DNA of 64,000 bases, taken from assembly GCF_044769865.1 (NCBI RefSeq), contig NZ_JBIZWA010000001.1, forward strand, positions 1,798,001-1,862,000. The letters run 5' to 3'. Made by a program: the position numbers and the translations under genes. This document shows, piece after piece, positions 50,930-61,108 of this stretch (the first letter of the stretch is position 1; every line of letters begins with the position of its first letter). This DNA is from Homoserinimonas sp044769865. Lineage in GTDB: Bacteria > Actinomycetota > Actinomycetes > Actinomycetales > Microbacteriaceae. Below the pieces are notes generated by a model, which saw nothing but the letters and a program-made list of their open reading frames with translations, was not told the DNA's origin and searched no databases.

Positions 50930-52344
50930 GCGCCGCACAGCCCGTTGACCTCTCCCCGTTCATCAAGGCCTACGACGTTCGCGGCCTGGTGGGCAGCCAG
51001 TTGACGGATGAGGTTGTCGAGGCGCTCGGTGCTGCGTTCGTCGACGAGGTGGATGCCGCGGGTGGCGACGTCATCGTCGGCCACGACATGCGCGACTCCT
51101 CGCCCCGCTTCGCGGCGGCCTTCTCGGCGGGTGCGCGCGCCCGCGGCGGCAACGTCGTGCTGATCGGACTCTGCTCGACCGACCAGACCTACTTCGCCTC
51201 CGGTGCCCTCGATGCGCCCGCCGCGATGTTCACAGCGAGCCACAACCCGGCGACCTACAACGGCATCAAGTTCAGCCGGGCTGGCGCGCAGGGCATCAGC
51301 TTCGACACGGGCCTGCGTGGCATCCGTGACCGGGCGACGGCCTACCTCGAGTCGGGCATCACCCCAGTCTCGCAGCCGGGATCGCAGCGGGAGCAGGACG
51401 TGCTCGCCGACTATGCCGCCTACCTCCGTTCGCTCGTCGACCTCTCATCGACCCGGCCCCTGCGCGTCGTCGTCGACGCTGGCAACGGCATGGGCGGCCT
51501 CACGGTGCCGGCCGTGCTGGGCACTGCCGCCGGGCTTCCTGAACTGCCAATCGAGGTCATCCCGCTCTACTTCGAGCTCGATGGCACGTTCCCCAACCAC
51601 GAGGCGAACCCGCTCGAGCCCGCCAACCTCGTTGACCTCCAGGCGGCCGTCGTCGCGGAGCAGGCCGACCTCGGCCTCGCCTTCGACGGCGACGCCGACC
51701 GCTGCTTCGTCGTCGACGAGAAGGGCGCGCCCGTCACGCCCTCGGCGGTGGCCGCGGTCGTCGCGCTCCGCGAGATCGACCGCGTGCGGGCGGCGAACCC
51801 AGACGAGCACGTCACGGTCATCCACAACCTCATCACCTCGCGCTTCGTGAAGGAAACGATCGAGGATGCCGGTGCCACGGCCGTGCGCACGCGCGTCGGC
51901 CACTCGCTCATCAAGGACGAGATGGCCGCGACGGGCGCCGTCTTCGGCGGCGAGCACTCGGCGCACTACTACTTCAGGGACTTCTGGGGCGCCGACAACG
52001 GCATGCTCGCGGCGATGCACCTCCTCGCGGAGTTCGGGGCGCAGGACGCCCCGCTGTCGCAGTTCGCCCGCCGCTTCAACCCCTACTTCCAGAGCGGCGA
52101 GATCAACTCGACCGTCACCGACGTGCCGGGCGCATACACGCGCGTCGTCGACGCCTTCACCAACGTGGGCGACTTCGACGAACTCGACGGGCTCACCGTC
52201 AGTGGGGCATCCGACGCTGGCTTCTGGTGGTTCAACGTGCGTCCCTCCAACACGGAGCCGCTCCTGCGCCTCAACGTCGAAGCCGAGACGGAGCCCGAGA
52301 TGGAGCGCATCCGCGACCAGGTGCTCGCGCTCATTCGCCAGTAG
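50926..52344 (+). CDS. manB: Phosphomannomutase/phosphoglucomutase
   Basis: This 472-residue alpha-D-phosphohexomutase converts mannose-6-phosphate to mannose-1-phosphate for GDP-mannose. The phosphoserine is S105 in TASHNPATYNG, the Mg loop DGDADR is at 254-259, the sugar loop reads GGEHSAHYYF and the phosphate site RPSNTEP is near the C-terminus. The start overlaps the DUF3499 stop. Its own stop codon TAG forms the first three bases of the hexamer before ahcY. With manA and gmd it completes most of the supply line for GDP-deoxysugars. Confidence 0.94.
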   Translation: MSAAQPVDLSPFIKAYDVRGLVGSQLTDEVVEALGAAFVDEVDAAGGDVIVGHDMRDSSPRFAAAFSAGARARGGNVVLIGLCSTDQTYFASGALDAPAAMFTASHNPATYNGIKFSRAGAQGISFDTGLRGIRDRATAYLESGITPVSQPGSQREQDVLADYAAYLRSLVDLSSTRPLRVVVDAGNGMGGLTVPAVLGTAAGLPELPIEVIPLYFELDGTFPNHEANPLEPANLVDLQAAVVAEQADLGLAFDGDADRCFVVDEKGAPVTPSAVAAVVALREIDRVRAANPDEHVTVIHNLITSRFVKETIEDAGATAVRTRVGHSLIKDEMAATGAVFGGEHSAHYYFRDFWGADNGMLAAMHLLAEFGAQDAPLSQFARRFNPYFQSGEINSTVTDVPGAYTRVVDAFTNVGDFDELDGLTVSGASDAGFWWFNVRPSNTEPLLRLNVEAETEPEMERIRDQVLALIRQ

Positions 52345-52347
52345 AAT
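52342..52347 (+). promoter_or_regulatory. -10 element of ahcY that includes the manB stop codon
   Basis: TAGAAT begins with the TAG stop of manB and is followed by 6 nt and ATG 52354. No ribosome site is present. Confidence 0.5.
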
Positions 52348-52353
52348 CGGCGG

Positions 52354-53810
<1,457 letters not shown>

Positions 53811-53814
<4 letters not shown>

Positions 53815-54674
53815 CGGTCGGGGAATCCGTTCGGGAGCCCCTTCAGTACGGGGTCGAGCGCGGCCATGCGCTCGCGCTCGGCCTGCAGCGCACGGTACTC
53901 GCGATCGCGACGCACGGCCGCCACCCCCGCGAGGAAGACCTCCGCGTCGCACTCCGGCATCGGTGAGACGAAGCGGCTCGCTTCGCGCGCAAGGTCGGCG
54001 GCGATGCGGCGGCGCGACTGCTCGGAGTGCCCGGCCGCCTGGCGCAGGAACTGGGCGATGCGTCGGGAGAGTCCTCCTGGCATCCGCGCGACGTCCGCGG
54101 TACGTGCCCAGTCGGCGAGCTCGAGCGGCACGCCGTAGACGGGAGGCGTCTCCTTCGACACGCGTTCGTGCTGGCTGTAGGTGCCCGCGAGCAGGTCGCC
54201 GAGCCGCTTGGATCGCGGGTGCAGGATGGCGACAATCGTGGCGATGCCGCCGAAGGTGAGGAACAGTTCGACGACGCCAACGAGCGAGCGGGTGAGGGCG
54301 TGGCGAAAGCTGATCGATCCGCCATCGTCACGCACGATGCGCGCGCCGACCGCGAGCTTGCCGAGGGAGCGCCCCTGCGTGAGCGTCTCGACCGTCGTCG
54401 GAATCCCGACGACGCACACGACGAGCAGCACGATCGAGATCGCGGTGCGCGTGGCCTCGTCGAGGAGATCGCCGACGACGGGCATCGACACGACGAGGGT
54501 GACCCCGAGGAAGACGAGGAGGTAGGTGACCCAGTCGATGATCGCGCCGGCAGCGCGCAGGATGAAGTCGGCGGGGCGCAGGTCAAGCGCGACGGCTTCG
54601 CCCGTGATGAGTTCCTCGTCGAGGTGGGGTTCCACGACCGTGGTGGCGGATGCTGCAGCGGGCTCCGTCGACAT
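53811..54674 (-). CDS. RDD-family membrane protein
   Basis: The protein has 287 residues. An N-terminal soluble part leads to an RDD core (LRPADFILRAAGAIIDWVTYLLV, LTQGRSLGKLAVGARIVRDD, RRSLVGVVELFL-like third helix, HPRSKRLGDLLAGTY). A cytoplasmic Arg-rich tail of about 100 residues follows. Three helices are predicted. It is divergent from the SpoIIM-family gene only 16 bp away; this pair is conserved near MoxR/DUF58 genes in actinobacteria. Function not established. Confidence 0.88.
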
Positions 54675-54690
54675 GCCAGTATCTAAGCAG
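54675..54690. promoter_or_regulatory. 16-bp symmetric divergent start region
   Basis: The gap between the two ATG codons consists of 5 nt, the hexamer TATCTA (TAGATA on the other strand) and 5 nt. The hexamer is only a partial -10 match on each strand, and no ribosome site is present for either gene. Confidence 0.35.
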
Positions 54691-55686
54691 ATGGATATCG
54701 ACGCCTATGCCGCAGCGCACCGCGACGAGTGGGACGAGCTCACCCGCCTCGGTGCGAAACGTCGATTCTCGGGGCCCGAGGCGGATGCGCTCATCGAGGG
54801 TTACCAGTCGGGCGCAACCCACCTCTCGGCCATGCGCACTTCCGCAGGGTCGTCCGTGCAGGCGGATCGACTGTCGGTGGCGCTGTCGCGGGCGCGCCTG
54901 CGTTTCACGGGGGCGAGCAACAATGTGCTCCGCCAGCTGCCCACCTTCTTCGGCGCGCAGTTGCCGGCGGCGCTCTACCGCATCCGCTGGCTCTCGCTCG
55001 CGGTGACGGCCGCGACCGTGCTGATCGGCGTGTTCTTCGCATGGTGGGCGCTCGAGACGCCCGGCGTGCTGCCGGCCTTCGGTACGGAGGAGTTCCGCCG
55101 GCGGTATGCCGAGGAGGACTTCGTCGACTACTACTCCGAGTACGCGTCGTCGTCGTTCGCCGGCCTCGTCTGGACGAACAATGCGTGGATCGCGGTGCAG
55201 TGCATCGCCTTTGGCATCCTCGGCGTCTATGTGCCCTACCTCATCATCGCGAATGCGCAGAGCCTCGGCTTCGCGGCGGCGGTCATGGCGGAGCAGGGCG
55301 AGCTCGACACCTTCTTCCTCTACATCGCGCCGCACGGCCAGCTTGAGTTGTACGCGATCTTCCTCGCGGCGGCGGCGGGACTGAAGATCTTCTGGTCGTG
55401 GGTCGCCCCCGGCGCCCGCACGCGCGGGGCGGCGCTCGCGCAGGAGGGGAGGGCCCTCATGACGGCGGCGGTCGGCGTCACCATTGCGCTGCTGCTCTCG
55501 GGAATCGTCGAGGGCTACATCACCCGTCTGGATTGGCCGTGGGCCATCAAGATCGGCATCGGCACCCTCGTGCTCGCCGTCGTGCTCGGCTACCAATGGA
55601 TCGTGGGCGGGCGTGCCCACCGTGCGGGGCAGACGGGCGACCTCGACGAGTTCGAGGCGGGAGCCCGCCAACTCGTCGCGGGCTGA
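54691..55686 (+). CDS. SpoIIM-family (DUF95) membrane protein
   Basis: The protein has 331 residues. The N-terminal cytoplasmic part (MDIDAYAAAHRDEWDELTRL ... TGASNNVLRQLPTFF) precedes about five to six helices from residue 105, including the IAPHGQLELYAIFLAAAAGLK motif typical of SpoIIM/DUF95. In non-sporulating actinobacteria the family is a general membrane protein encoded with RDD, MoxR and DUF58 genes; sporulation should not be inferred. A C-terminal acidic tail follows the last helix. Confidence 0.88.
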   Translation: MDIDAYAAAHRDEWDELTRLGAKRRFSGPEADALIEGYQSGATHLSAMRTSAGSSVQADRLSVALSRARLRFTGASNNVLRQLPTFFGAQLPAALYRIRWLSLAVTAATVLIGVFFAWWALETPGVLPAFGTEEFRRRYAEEDFVDYYSEYASSSFAGLVWTNNAWIAVQCIAFGILGVYVPYLIIANAQSLGFAAAVMAEQGELDTFFLYIAPHGQLELYAIFLAAAAGLKIFWSWVAPGARTRGAALAQEGRALMTAAVGVTIALLLSGIVEGYITRLDWPWAIKIGIGTLVLAVVLGYQWIVGGRAHRAGQTGDLDEFEAGARQLVAG

Positions 55687-55699
55687 ACACCCCGCTCAA

Positions 55700-55719
55700 A
55701 GATGAGAGTTCTCTCATCT
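55700..55719. promoter_or_regulatory. Perfect inverted repeat upstream of the His-rich protein gene
   Basis: AGATGAGAG (55700-55708) is mirrored by CTCTCATCT (55711-55719) with a 2-bp centre. A further TTCTCAT occurs at 55733-55739. The site lies about 85 bp before GTG 55805, where an operator for the nearby response regulator could be, or it could be a hairpin after the SpoIIM gene. Confidence 0.55.
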
Positions 55720-55804
55720 GGCGACGCTGTAGTTCTCATTCGCGGCCGCGAGCATGGAACGCCACGCACACCCGACCCGACGCGACGGCGCGAGAGGAAC
55801 CCCT

Positions 55805-56417
55805 GTGCAGTCCCAGGACAAGACCCTGACCATCGTCGGCGGCGCGATGCTGAGCACCTGCCTCATCGTCGGCGGCGTCGCGGCGGTCTCGGGGAACACG
55901 CCCACGAGGCCCTCGGAGGTCGTGGGGATCGACGGCGTGCGCGGGGCGTCGGAGGAGATCGCCCGCGTCGACAAGACCAAGCGATTCCCGCACCCCGCCG
56001 TCGCCTCGGACGAGCAGGAGGCCCCGTCGACAACCCCGCTCCCGGCGCCCGGCCCTGCACCGGCACCGCCCACTTCAGACAATGGGCCGGTGCGGGTTCC
56101 TCCTGCGGCACCGACCCCGACGGATGCCCGGCAACAGGCCCTTCCGCAGCCCGCAGATGGCGGCGATGCCCGACGGGCTCCCGCGCCGCCGCCCGCGTCC
56201 CCGTCTATTGAGCTACGCGAGTCGCGCGGCAAGCACGAGCAAGCGCCCTGGCATGGTGACCGACGGGATGGGGGCCACGGCGACGGCGACCGTCGCGGTC
56301 ACGAAGATCGTGGGGACGATCGCCGGGGAGGCCCGCACGGGGGGCGATGGCCGGGACCGGCACGGGCCCGGCGGGCATGGACACGGCGGGCACGATCGTG
56401 GCGGAGGCCGCTGGTAG
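55805..56417 (+). CDS. His/Asp/Gly-rich exported protein with an apparent frameshift
   Basis: GTG 55805 has GAGAGGA 6 nt upstream. One hydrophobic helix (residues about 8-28, IVGGAMLSTCLIVGGVAAVSG) is followed by a Pro/Ala-rich linker and a His/Asp/Gly/Arg-rich tail, likely outside the membrane. In the unbroken frame the tail turns abruptly into Trp/Arg/Pro-rich sequence after a run of six G (56339-56344) and runs through a terminator hairpin to 56500. Shifting by one base at the G run restores the His/Gly/Asp composition and ends at TAG 56415-56417, before the hairpin. I therefore give 56417 as the natural end (about 203 residues). A sequencing indel or a real frameshift are both possible. 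The tail may bind metal. Confidence 0.6.
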
Positions 56418-56460
56418 CCGCCGCCATGGCGCGGCATCCCACGGGGTGGCTGCTGCGTCC

Positions 56461-56489
56461 GGGGCCGGTGGTTCGGGATCACCGGCCCC
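56461..56489. terminator. Strong hairpin terminator between convergent genes
   Basis: GGGGCCGGTG (56461-56470) pairs perfectly with CACCGGCCCC (56480-56489) around a 9-nt loop. It serves the His-rich gene and possibly the convergent response-regulator gene. A TTCTCAT copy follows at about 56492. Confidence 0.7.
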
Positions 56490-56518
56490 GATTCTCATAA
56501 GCCCCTGACGAGGGCGTT

Positions 56519-57196
56519 CTAGCCGGGCTGGCGGCTCGTCAGCCGGTAGCCCATGCCGCGCACCGTCTCAAGGCGATGGCGACCGATCTTCTGCCGCAGG
56601 TAGCGAACGTAGACATCCACGACGTTCGACCCCGGGTCGAAGTCGAAACCCCACACGCGACTGAGCAGTTGCTCCCGGCTCAGCACCTGCTCGGGGTGCA
56701 GCATGAACTCCTCAAGAAGCGCGAACTCCCGGGCAGAGAGGTCGACCTCGACGCCGCCGGAGCGCACTCGCCGTGTCTTGAGGTCGAGTTCGAGGTCGAC
56801 GAAGCTCAGGTTGTCCTTGCGGGGCGCATCCGTCTGGGTGTCCTGCAGCCGCACGCGCACGCGGGCGAGCAGCTCGTCGAAGCGGAAGGGTTTGGAGACG
56901 TAGTCGTTGGCGCCGCCCTCGAAGCCGGCGACGGCATCCTGCGCTGAGTCCCGTGCCGTGAGGATGATGACGGCCATCGAGTTGCCCTCGGCGCGCAGCT
57001 GCTGCAGCACGTCGAAGCCGTCGTAGCCCGGCAGGCCGATGTCGAGCACCATGAGGTCGAACTGTCCCGTGCGTGCGGCCGTGAGGGCCCCGGGCCCGTC
57101 GCGTTCGATCGAGACACCGAACCCGGCCGCGCGCAGCCCCTTCTCGACGAAGGACGAGATGCGGTCCTCATCTTCGGCCACGAGGATGCGTGCCAT
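56519..57196 (-). CDS. OmpR/PhoB-family response regulator
   Basis: The protein has 225 residues. The receiver domain (1-118) has acidic AEDED, phospho-acceptor D52 in VLDIGLPG, T80 region ILTARD and K102 in SKPF. The C-terminal winged helix (about 130-222) has LSAREFALLEEFM and GSNVVDVYVRYLRQKI. ATG follows the kinase stop directly, with no gap, so kinase and regulator are translated together. It is not obviously MtrA (different flanking genes, no lpqB). Likely targets include the palindrome at 55700-55719, an inference from position. Confidence 0.92.
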   Translation of the reverse strand: MARILVAEDEDRISSFVEKGLRAAGFGVSIERDGPGALTAARTGQFDLMVLDIGLPGYDGFDVLQQLRAEGNSMAVIILTARDSAQDAVAGFEGGANDYVSKPFRFDELLARVRVRLQDTQTDAPRKDNLSFVDLELDLKTRRVRSGGVEVDLSAREFALLEEFMLHPEQVLSREQLLSRVWGFDFDPGSNVVDVYVRYLRQKIGRHRLETVRGMGYRLTSRQPG

Positions 57197-58654
57197 TCAG
57201 TTCTTCCTTCCCCTGGGACGCCGCGAGTCACGCGGCAAACGGATGACGACGCGGGTGCCCACCCCGCCGCTGACGGCGAATGCCGTTCCTCCGTGGGCCT
57301 CGGAGATGGCCGCGACGATCGAGAGGCCGAGCCCCGAGCCTTCGACACCGCGCCCCTCGTCGACACGAGTGAAGCGCTCGAACACCCGGTCGAGCTGTTC
57401 CGGGTCGATTCCGGGGCCGTAGTCGCGCACCCAGAGGTCGACGGTCGCGCGGCCCTCGTCGTCGGCGGATGTCGCGCTTCCGATCTCGATGGCGGTGCCC
57501 GCGGGTGAGTACTTGGCGGCGTTCTCGGCGAGCTGCAGCCACGCCTGGGTCACGCGGCGGCTGTCGAGTTCCGCCCTCGCGTCGGCGCGGGCGGTGAGCG
57601 CCCATTCGTGCGCTCCCGACAGCATCCGTGCCTTCGCGAACACCGTGGCGGTCAGCTCGGCGACCGCCACCTCGTCGGCGTTGACGAAGCCGGGCACGCG
57701 GCTCTTCGCGAGCAGCGCGATGTCGCCCACGAGCGTCGTGAGGCGGTCGAGTTCTTCGATCGCGATTGCCCGCGTGGCCCCGAGGCCTTCCGGATGCTCT
57801 GGGTCGAGCAGTTCGAGGTGCCCCCGCATGATCGTGAGCGGCGTCTTGAGCTCGTGGCCGACATCGTCGAGCAGGCGGCGCTGGCTGAGGAAGCCGGCCT
57901 CAAGTCGCTCGAGCATGCCGTTGACGGTGCGGGCGAGATCACTCACATCGTCGCGGCCGACCACCGTGATGCGCCGCGAGAGATCGGTGTCGGTGATGCT
58001 GTTGGCGGTCTCGCGGAGCGAGCGGATGGGGCGCAGGAGCCGGCCGGCGACCATCCAGCCGACGAGGCCGACGAGGAGGAGCATGGTCGCGGCGACGACC
58101 GCGTAGGTGCGGAACGCCTGTGTGATGGGGCGCAGCTCAGCATCGAGATTGTAGGCACTGACGTAGAGCCCGGAGGTGGCGTCGCCGTCGATCGTGATGG
58201 GGATGATCGCGTAGCGGAGCGTGCCCGGTTCTGAGCGCACTGTTCCAAGCACGACCCGCTCGGGGTGTGACTCGGCGACGACACGCTCGATGAACTCCTC
58301 ATCCCGGTCGAGCCTGAACGACAGGTCCGACGACGGCACGAGCGCGGCCCGGCCGTCGACGATGCCGACGGTGCTCTCGTTGTGGGCGGGGAGCACGCGC
58401 TGCATTGCCTGCGTCAGGAAGTCGATGACGGTGGTGGGGCTGTCCTGCCCCGCCTCGCCGCCGTCAGCGATGAACTGGAGCCCCTCGACTGTCTGCGTGA
58501 GCCGGTCGTCGATGCTCGAGACGACCCGCTCCCGCTGGAGCAGGTAGGCGGTGCTGCCCGCGACCGTCATGCCGAGGGCCGTCACGAGCAGGATCGAGGT
58601 CAGGATGCGGGAGCGCACGGATCGCAGTGCGTCGACAACCCGATGCAAGCTCAC
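57197..58654 (-). CDS. Sensor histidine kinase (HAMP, HisKA, HATPase)
   Basis: The protein has 485 residues. Two helices (about 17-37 and 183-205) frame an extracytoplasmic sensor domain of about 145 residues. HAMP follows (LLRPIRSLRETANSI). The HisKA motif is DDVGHELKTPLTIMRGH, the N box ENAAKYSP, the G1 box DYGPGIDPEQLDRVFERF and the G2 box GSGLGLSIV, so all catalytic parts are intact. GTG 58654 follows CATAAT (58666-58661) by 6 nt. The operon continues directly into the response regulator. Signal unknown; the adjacent His-rich exported protein makes a metal or envelope signal worth testing. Confidence 0.92.
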   Translation of the reverse strand: MSLHRVVDALRSVRSRILTSILLVTALGMTVAGSTAYLLQRERVVSSIDDRLTQTVEGLQFIADGGEAGQDSPTTVIDFLTQAMQRVLPAHNESTVGIVDGRAALVPSSDLSFRLDRDEEFIERVVAESHPERVVLGTVRSEPGTLRYAIIPITIDGDATSGLYVSAYNLDAELRPITQAFRTYAVVAATMLLLVGLVGWMVAGRLLRPIRSLRETANSITDTDLSRRITVVGRDDVSDLARTVNGMLERLEAGFLSQRRLLDDVGHELKTPLTIMRGHLELLDPEHPEGLGATRAIAIEELDRLTTLVGDIALLAKSRVPGFVNADEVAVAELTATVFAKARMLSGAHEWALTARADARAELDSRRVTQAWLQLAENAAKYSPAGTAIEIGSATSADDEGRATVDLWVRDYGPGIDPEQLDRVFERFTRVDEGRGVEGSGLGLSIVAAISEAHGGTAFAVSGGVGTRVVIRLPRDSRRPRGRKN

Positions 58655-58660
58655 GTGCCC

Positions 58661-58666
58661 ATTATG
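58661..58666 (-). promoter_or_regulatory. -10 element of a leaderless promoter for the kinase operon
   Basis: CATAAT on the minus strand ends 6 nt before GTG 58654. No ribosome site precedes the start. Confidence 0.45.
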
Positions 58667-58702
58667 GGGGGCATACGTGGTGTTCTGCAGGGCTCCTTGC
58701 GG

Positions 58703-60043
58703 TTACAGTCGGCCAGCCGCCTTGAGCGCGAGATAGCGGTCGGCGACGGCTGGAGGCAGTTCCTGCGGTGTGCCCGTGACGACGTCGCCGCCCAGCCTGC
58801 GGATTGCCGCCGAGACCCGTGCCGTGTCGAGCATTGCCCGCTCAGCCGCGGCCGCCCTGAAGACGCTGTCGCGATCCTGGCGCTCGCGCGAGGCCTCCTT
58901 CACCGTCGGGTCGGTCACGGAGCACACGAGCACCCGGTGGCGTTGGGTGAGCTGGGGGAGCACGCCCAGGAGGGCCCGCGAGTTGCCGGGTGAGTCGATC
59001 GACGTCATGAGCACGACGAGCGCCTGTCGGTTCGTCACGGAGGTGACGAGCGCGGGCACCGCGGTCCAGTCCATCTCGATGAGCTCCGGATCGACGGGCG
59101 CCATCGCGGTGACCATGCGCGCGAGGAGCTCGCTGCCCGTCGTTCCCTGCACTCGGGCGCGCACCCTCCGGTCATAGATGACGGTGTCGATGCGGTCGCC
59201 CGCGCGCGAGGCGAGGGCCGCGAGCAGCAGCGACGACTCGAAGGCCGTGTCGATGCGGAGCTCATTGTCGATGCGCGCAGCGGATGTGCGGCCGCTGTCG
59301 ATCACGATGACGATGCGACGGTCACGTTCCGGTCGCCAGGTGCGCACGACGACGCGCTGTCCCGTGCCGGTCGCTGGGTCCCGCCGGCGTGCCGTGGCAC
59401 GCCAGTCGATCGAGCGCACATCGTCGCCGCGCACGTAGTCGCGCAGCGAGTCGAACTCGGAGCCCTGGCCGCGGATCATGATGCTCGTGCGCCCGTCGAG
59501 TTCGCGCAGGCGGGCGAGGCGCGAGGGCAGGTGCCGGCGCGAAGCGAAGGGCGGGAGCACGCGGATGGCGGCAGGCTCGGCCAGGGTGGCCTGTCGTGCC
59601 GCGATCCCGAGCGGCCCGAAGGAGCGCACCGTCACGTGGTGGCTGCGCCGCTCACCGCGCCTGAAGGGTGTGAGGGTCATCGTGACCGCGCGGCGTTCAC
59701 CCGCGGGCACGACGAGCCGGTGGCGACTCGGCTGTGCGCCCGCCGAGGGCTCCCAGCCGTCACGCACGAGGGCACGGATGCTGCGGCTCCCGTGATTCGT
59801 CAGCAGCAGTGTCGCGGTGGCGGGCTCCCCGAGTCGCACGCGGTCGGGCAGCTCGCGTTTGATGCGCACGGCTCGGGGCGAGCCAGCGACTGCGATGTCC
59901 AGTGCGGCGAGCGAGAGCACGAGGGCGATCCAGGCGAGCATTGTCGCCGTCGGGCTCACGGCACCGCCGGTGACGATCGGCACCATGATGACGGGGAGAG
60001 CACCGAGGGCGAGGAGGGCGGCGAGACGCCAGGAGATCGCCAT
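58703..60043 (-). CDS. DUF58 domain protein
   Basis: The protein has 446 residues. Two N-terminal helices (about 6-55) are followed by a beta-rich segment and the DUF58 core with REYxxGD-like SLRDYVRGDDVRSIDWRATAR, then a von Willebrand A-like fold (RRIVIVIDSGRTSAARIDN, VVLMTSIDSPGN). DUF58 proteins are partners of MoxR AAA ATPases, encoded 34 bp upstream here. A MIDAS motif appears degenerate (DSGRTS). ATG 60043 is preferred; the frame remains open further upstream through the MoxR gene end. Confidence 0.88.
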   Translation of the reverse strand: MAISWRLAALLALGALPVIMVPIVTGGAVSPTATMLAWIALVLSLAALDIAVAGSPRAVRIKRELPDRVRLGEPATATLLLTNHGSRSIRALVRDGWEPSAGAQPSRHRLVVPAGERRAVTMTLTPFRRGERRSHHVTVRSFGPLGIAARQATLAEPAAIRVLPPFASRRHLPSRLARLRELDGRTSIMIRGQGSEFDSLRDYVRGDDVRSIDWRATARRRDPATGTGQRVVVRTWRPERDRRIVIVIDSGRTSAARIDNELRIDTAFESSLLLAALASRAGDRIDTVIYDRRVRARVQGTTGSELLARMVTAMAPVDPELIEMDWTAVPALVTSVTNRQALVVLMTSIDSPGNSRALLGVLPQLTQRHRVLVCSVTDPTVKEASRERQDRDSVFRAAAAERAMLDTARVSAAIRRLGGDVVTGTPQELPPAVADRYLALKAAGRL

Positions 60044-60077
60044 CAGGGTGCCGCCCCCGCCTGCGAAGCCGTGCGCA

Positions 60078-61073
60078 TCAGATGGGCACCCGCACCTGCT
60101 GCAGCACGGCACGGAGGATCGAGTCTGCTGTCACGCCCTCGAGCTCCGCCTCGGGACGCAGCTGGAGGCGGTGTCGCCAGACGGGCAGCACCATGGCCTG
60201 CACGTGGTCGGGCGTGATGGCGTCGAAACCGCTCAGCCAGGCCCACGCCTTGGCGGCGCCGAGGAGTGCCGTCGTGCCTCGCGGGCTCACGCCGAGCTTG
60301 ACTGAGGGGCTCTCGCGCGTGCCCCGCGCAAGGTCGACGATGTAGGAGATCACATCGCTCGTGGCGCCGACGGTTGCCACCTCCCGCTGCGCGGCGATGA
60401 GCCGTTCCGGCGTCAGCACTGCCGTGACACCCGCGGAGGAGAGGTCGCGGGGGCTGAAGCCGGCGGCACTGCGCGCGAGCACCTCGATCTCGTTGTCCCG
60501 TTCGGGCACGTCGAGCACGAGCTTGAGCAGGAAGCGGTCGAGTTGCGCCTCCGGCAGCGTGTACGTGCCCTCGTACTCGACGGGGTTCATGGTCGCGGCG
60601 ACGAGGAAGGGCGAGGGCAGGGGGAGGGTCCGGCCGTCGACGCTGACCTGCCGTTCCTCCATCGCCTCGAGGAGTGCCGACTGCGTCTTGGGAGGGGTGC
60701 GGTTGATCTCGTCCGCGAGCAGGAGGTTCGTGAAGACGGGCCCCTCCCTGAAGTCGAAGTCCCCCGACTTGGCGTCGTAGATGAGTGAGCCCGTCACGTC
60801 GCCAGGCATGAGGTCGGGCGTGAACTGGATGCGCTTCGTGTCGAGCGCGAGGGTGCGGCTGAGGGTGCGCACGAGGAGGGTCTTGGCAACGCCCGGCACG
60901 CCCTCGAGCAGCACGTGCCCGCCCGCGAGCAGCGCGATGATGAGTCCTGTGACGGCGCCGTCTTGCCCGACGACCGCCTTGCCGACCTCGGAGCGCACAC
61001 GCGCGAAGTCGTCACGCGGGCTGGCGGGTGCTGCTGCGTGCGCGGCCGGGGCTGCACTGGTCTCGTTGGTCAT
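60078..61073 (-). CDS. MoxR-family AAA ATPase
   Basis: The protein has 331 residues. Walker A is EGVPGVAKT (about 57-65), Walker B LLADEINRTPPKTQSALLEAMEE, sensor 1 AATMNPVEYEGTYTLPEAQLDRF, and the C-terminal lid contains GVSPRGTTALLGAAKA. MoxR ATPases act as chaperones that load cofactors or mature complexes, typically with VWA/DUF58 partners. Here the operon order is membrane protein, DUF4129, DUF4350, MoxR, DUF58. The gap to the DUF4350 gene upstream is 35 bp. Confidence 0.94.
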   Translation of the reverse strand: MTNETSAAPAAHAAAPASPRDDFARVRSEVGKAVVGQDGAVTGLIIALLAGGHVLLEGVPGVAKTLLVRTLSRTLALDTKRIQFTPDLMPGDVTGSLIYDAKSGDFDFREGPVFTNLLLADEINRTPPKTQSALLEAMEERQVSVDGRTLPLPSPFLVAATMNPVEYEGTYTLPEAQLDRFLLKLVLDVPERDNEIEVLARSAAGFSPRDLSSAGVTAVLTPERLIAAQREVATVGATSDVISYIVDLARGTRESPSVKLGVSPRGTTALLGAAKAWAWLSGFDAITPDHVQAMVLPVWRHRLQLRPEAELEGVTADSILRAVLQQVRVPI

Positions 61074-61108
61074 CTGGCGATGCTCCTTCTCGGATGGTCG
61101 TGGTCAGG

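Noticed and set aside
54691..55686. Evidence of endospore formation from a SpoIIM-like protein
   Set aside because: DUF95 proteins are common in non-sporulating actinobacteria and no other sporulation gene is present.
55754..56500. A single 248-residue intact protein from ATG 55754
   Set aside because: GTG 55805 has the ribosome site, and the last 80 bp of the frame run through a strong terminator with a changed residue composition.
56519..58654. MtrA-MtrB two-component pair
   Set aside because: Gene order is kinase before regulator without lpqB, and the kinase is not flanked by the usual mtr neighbours.
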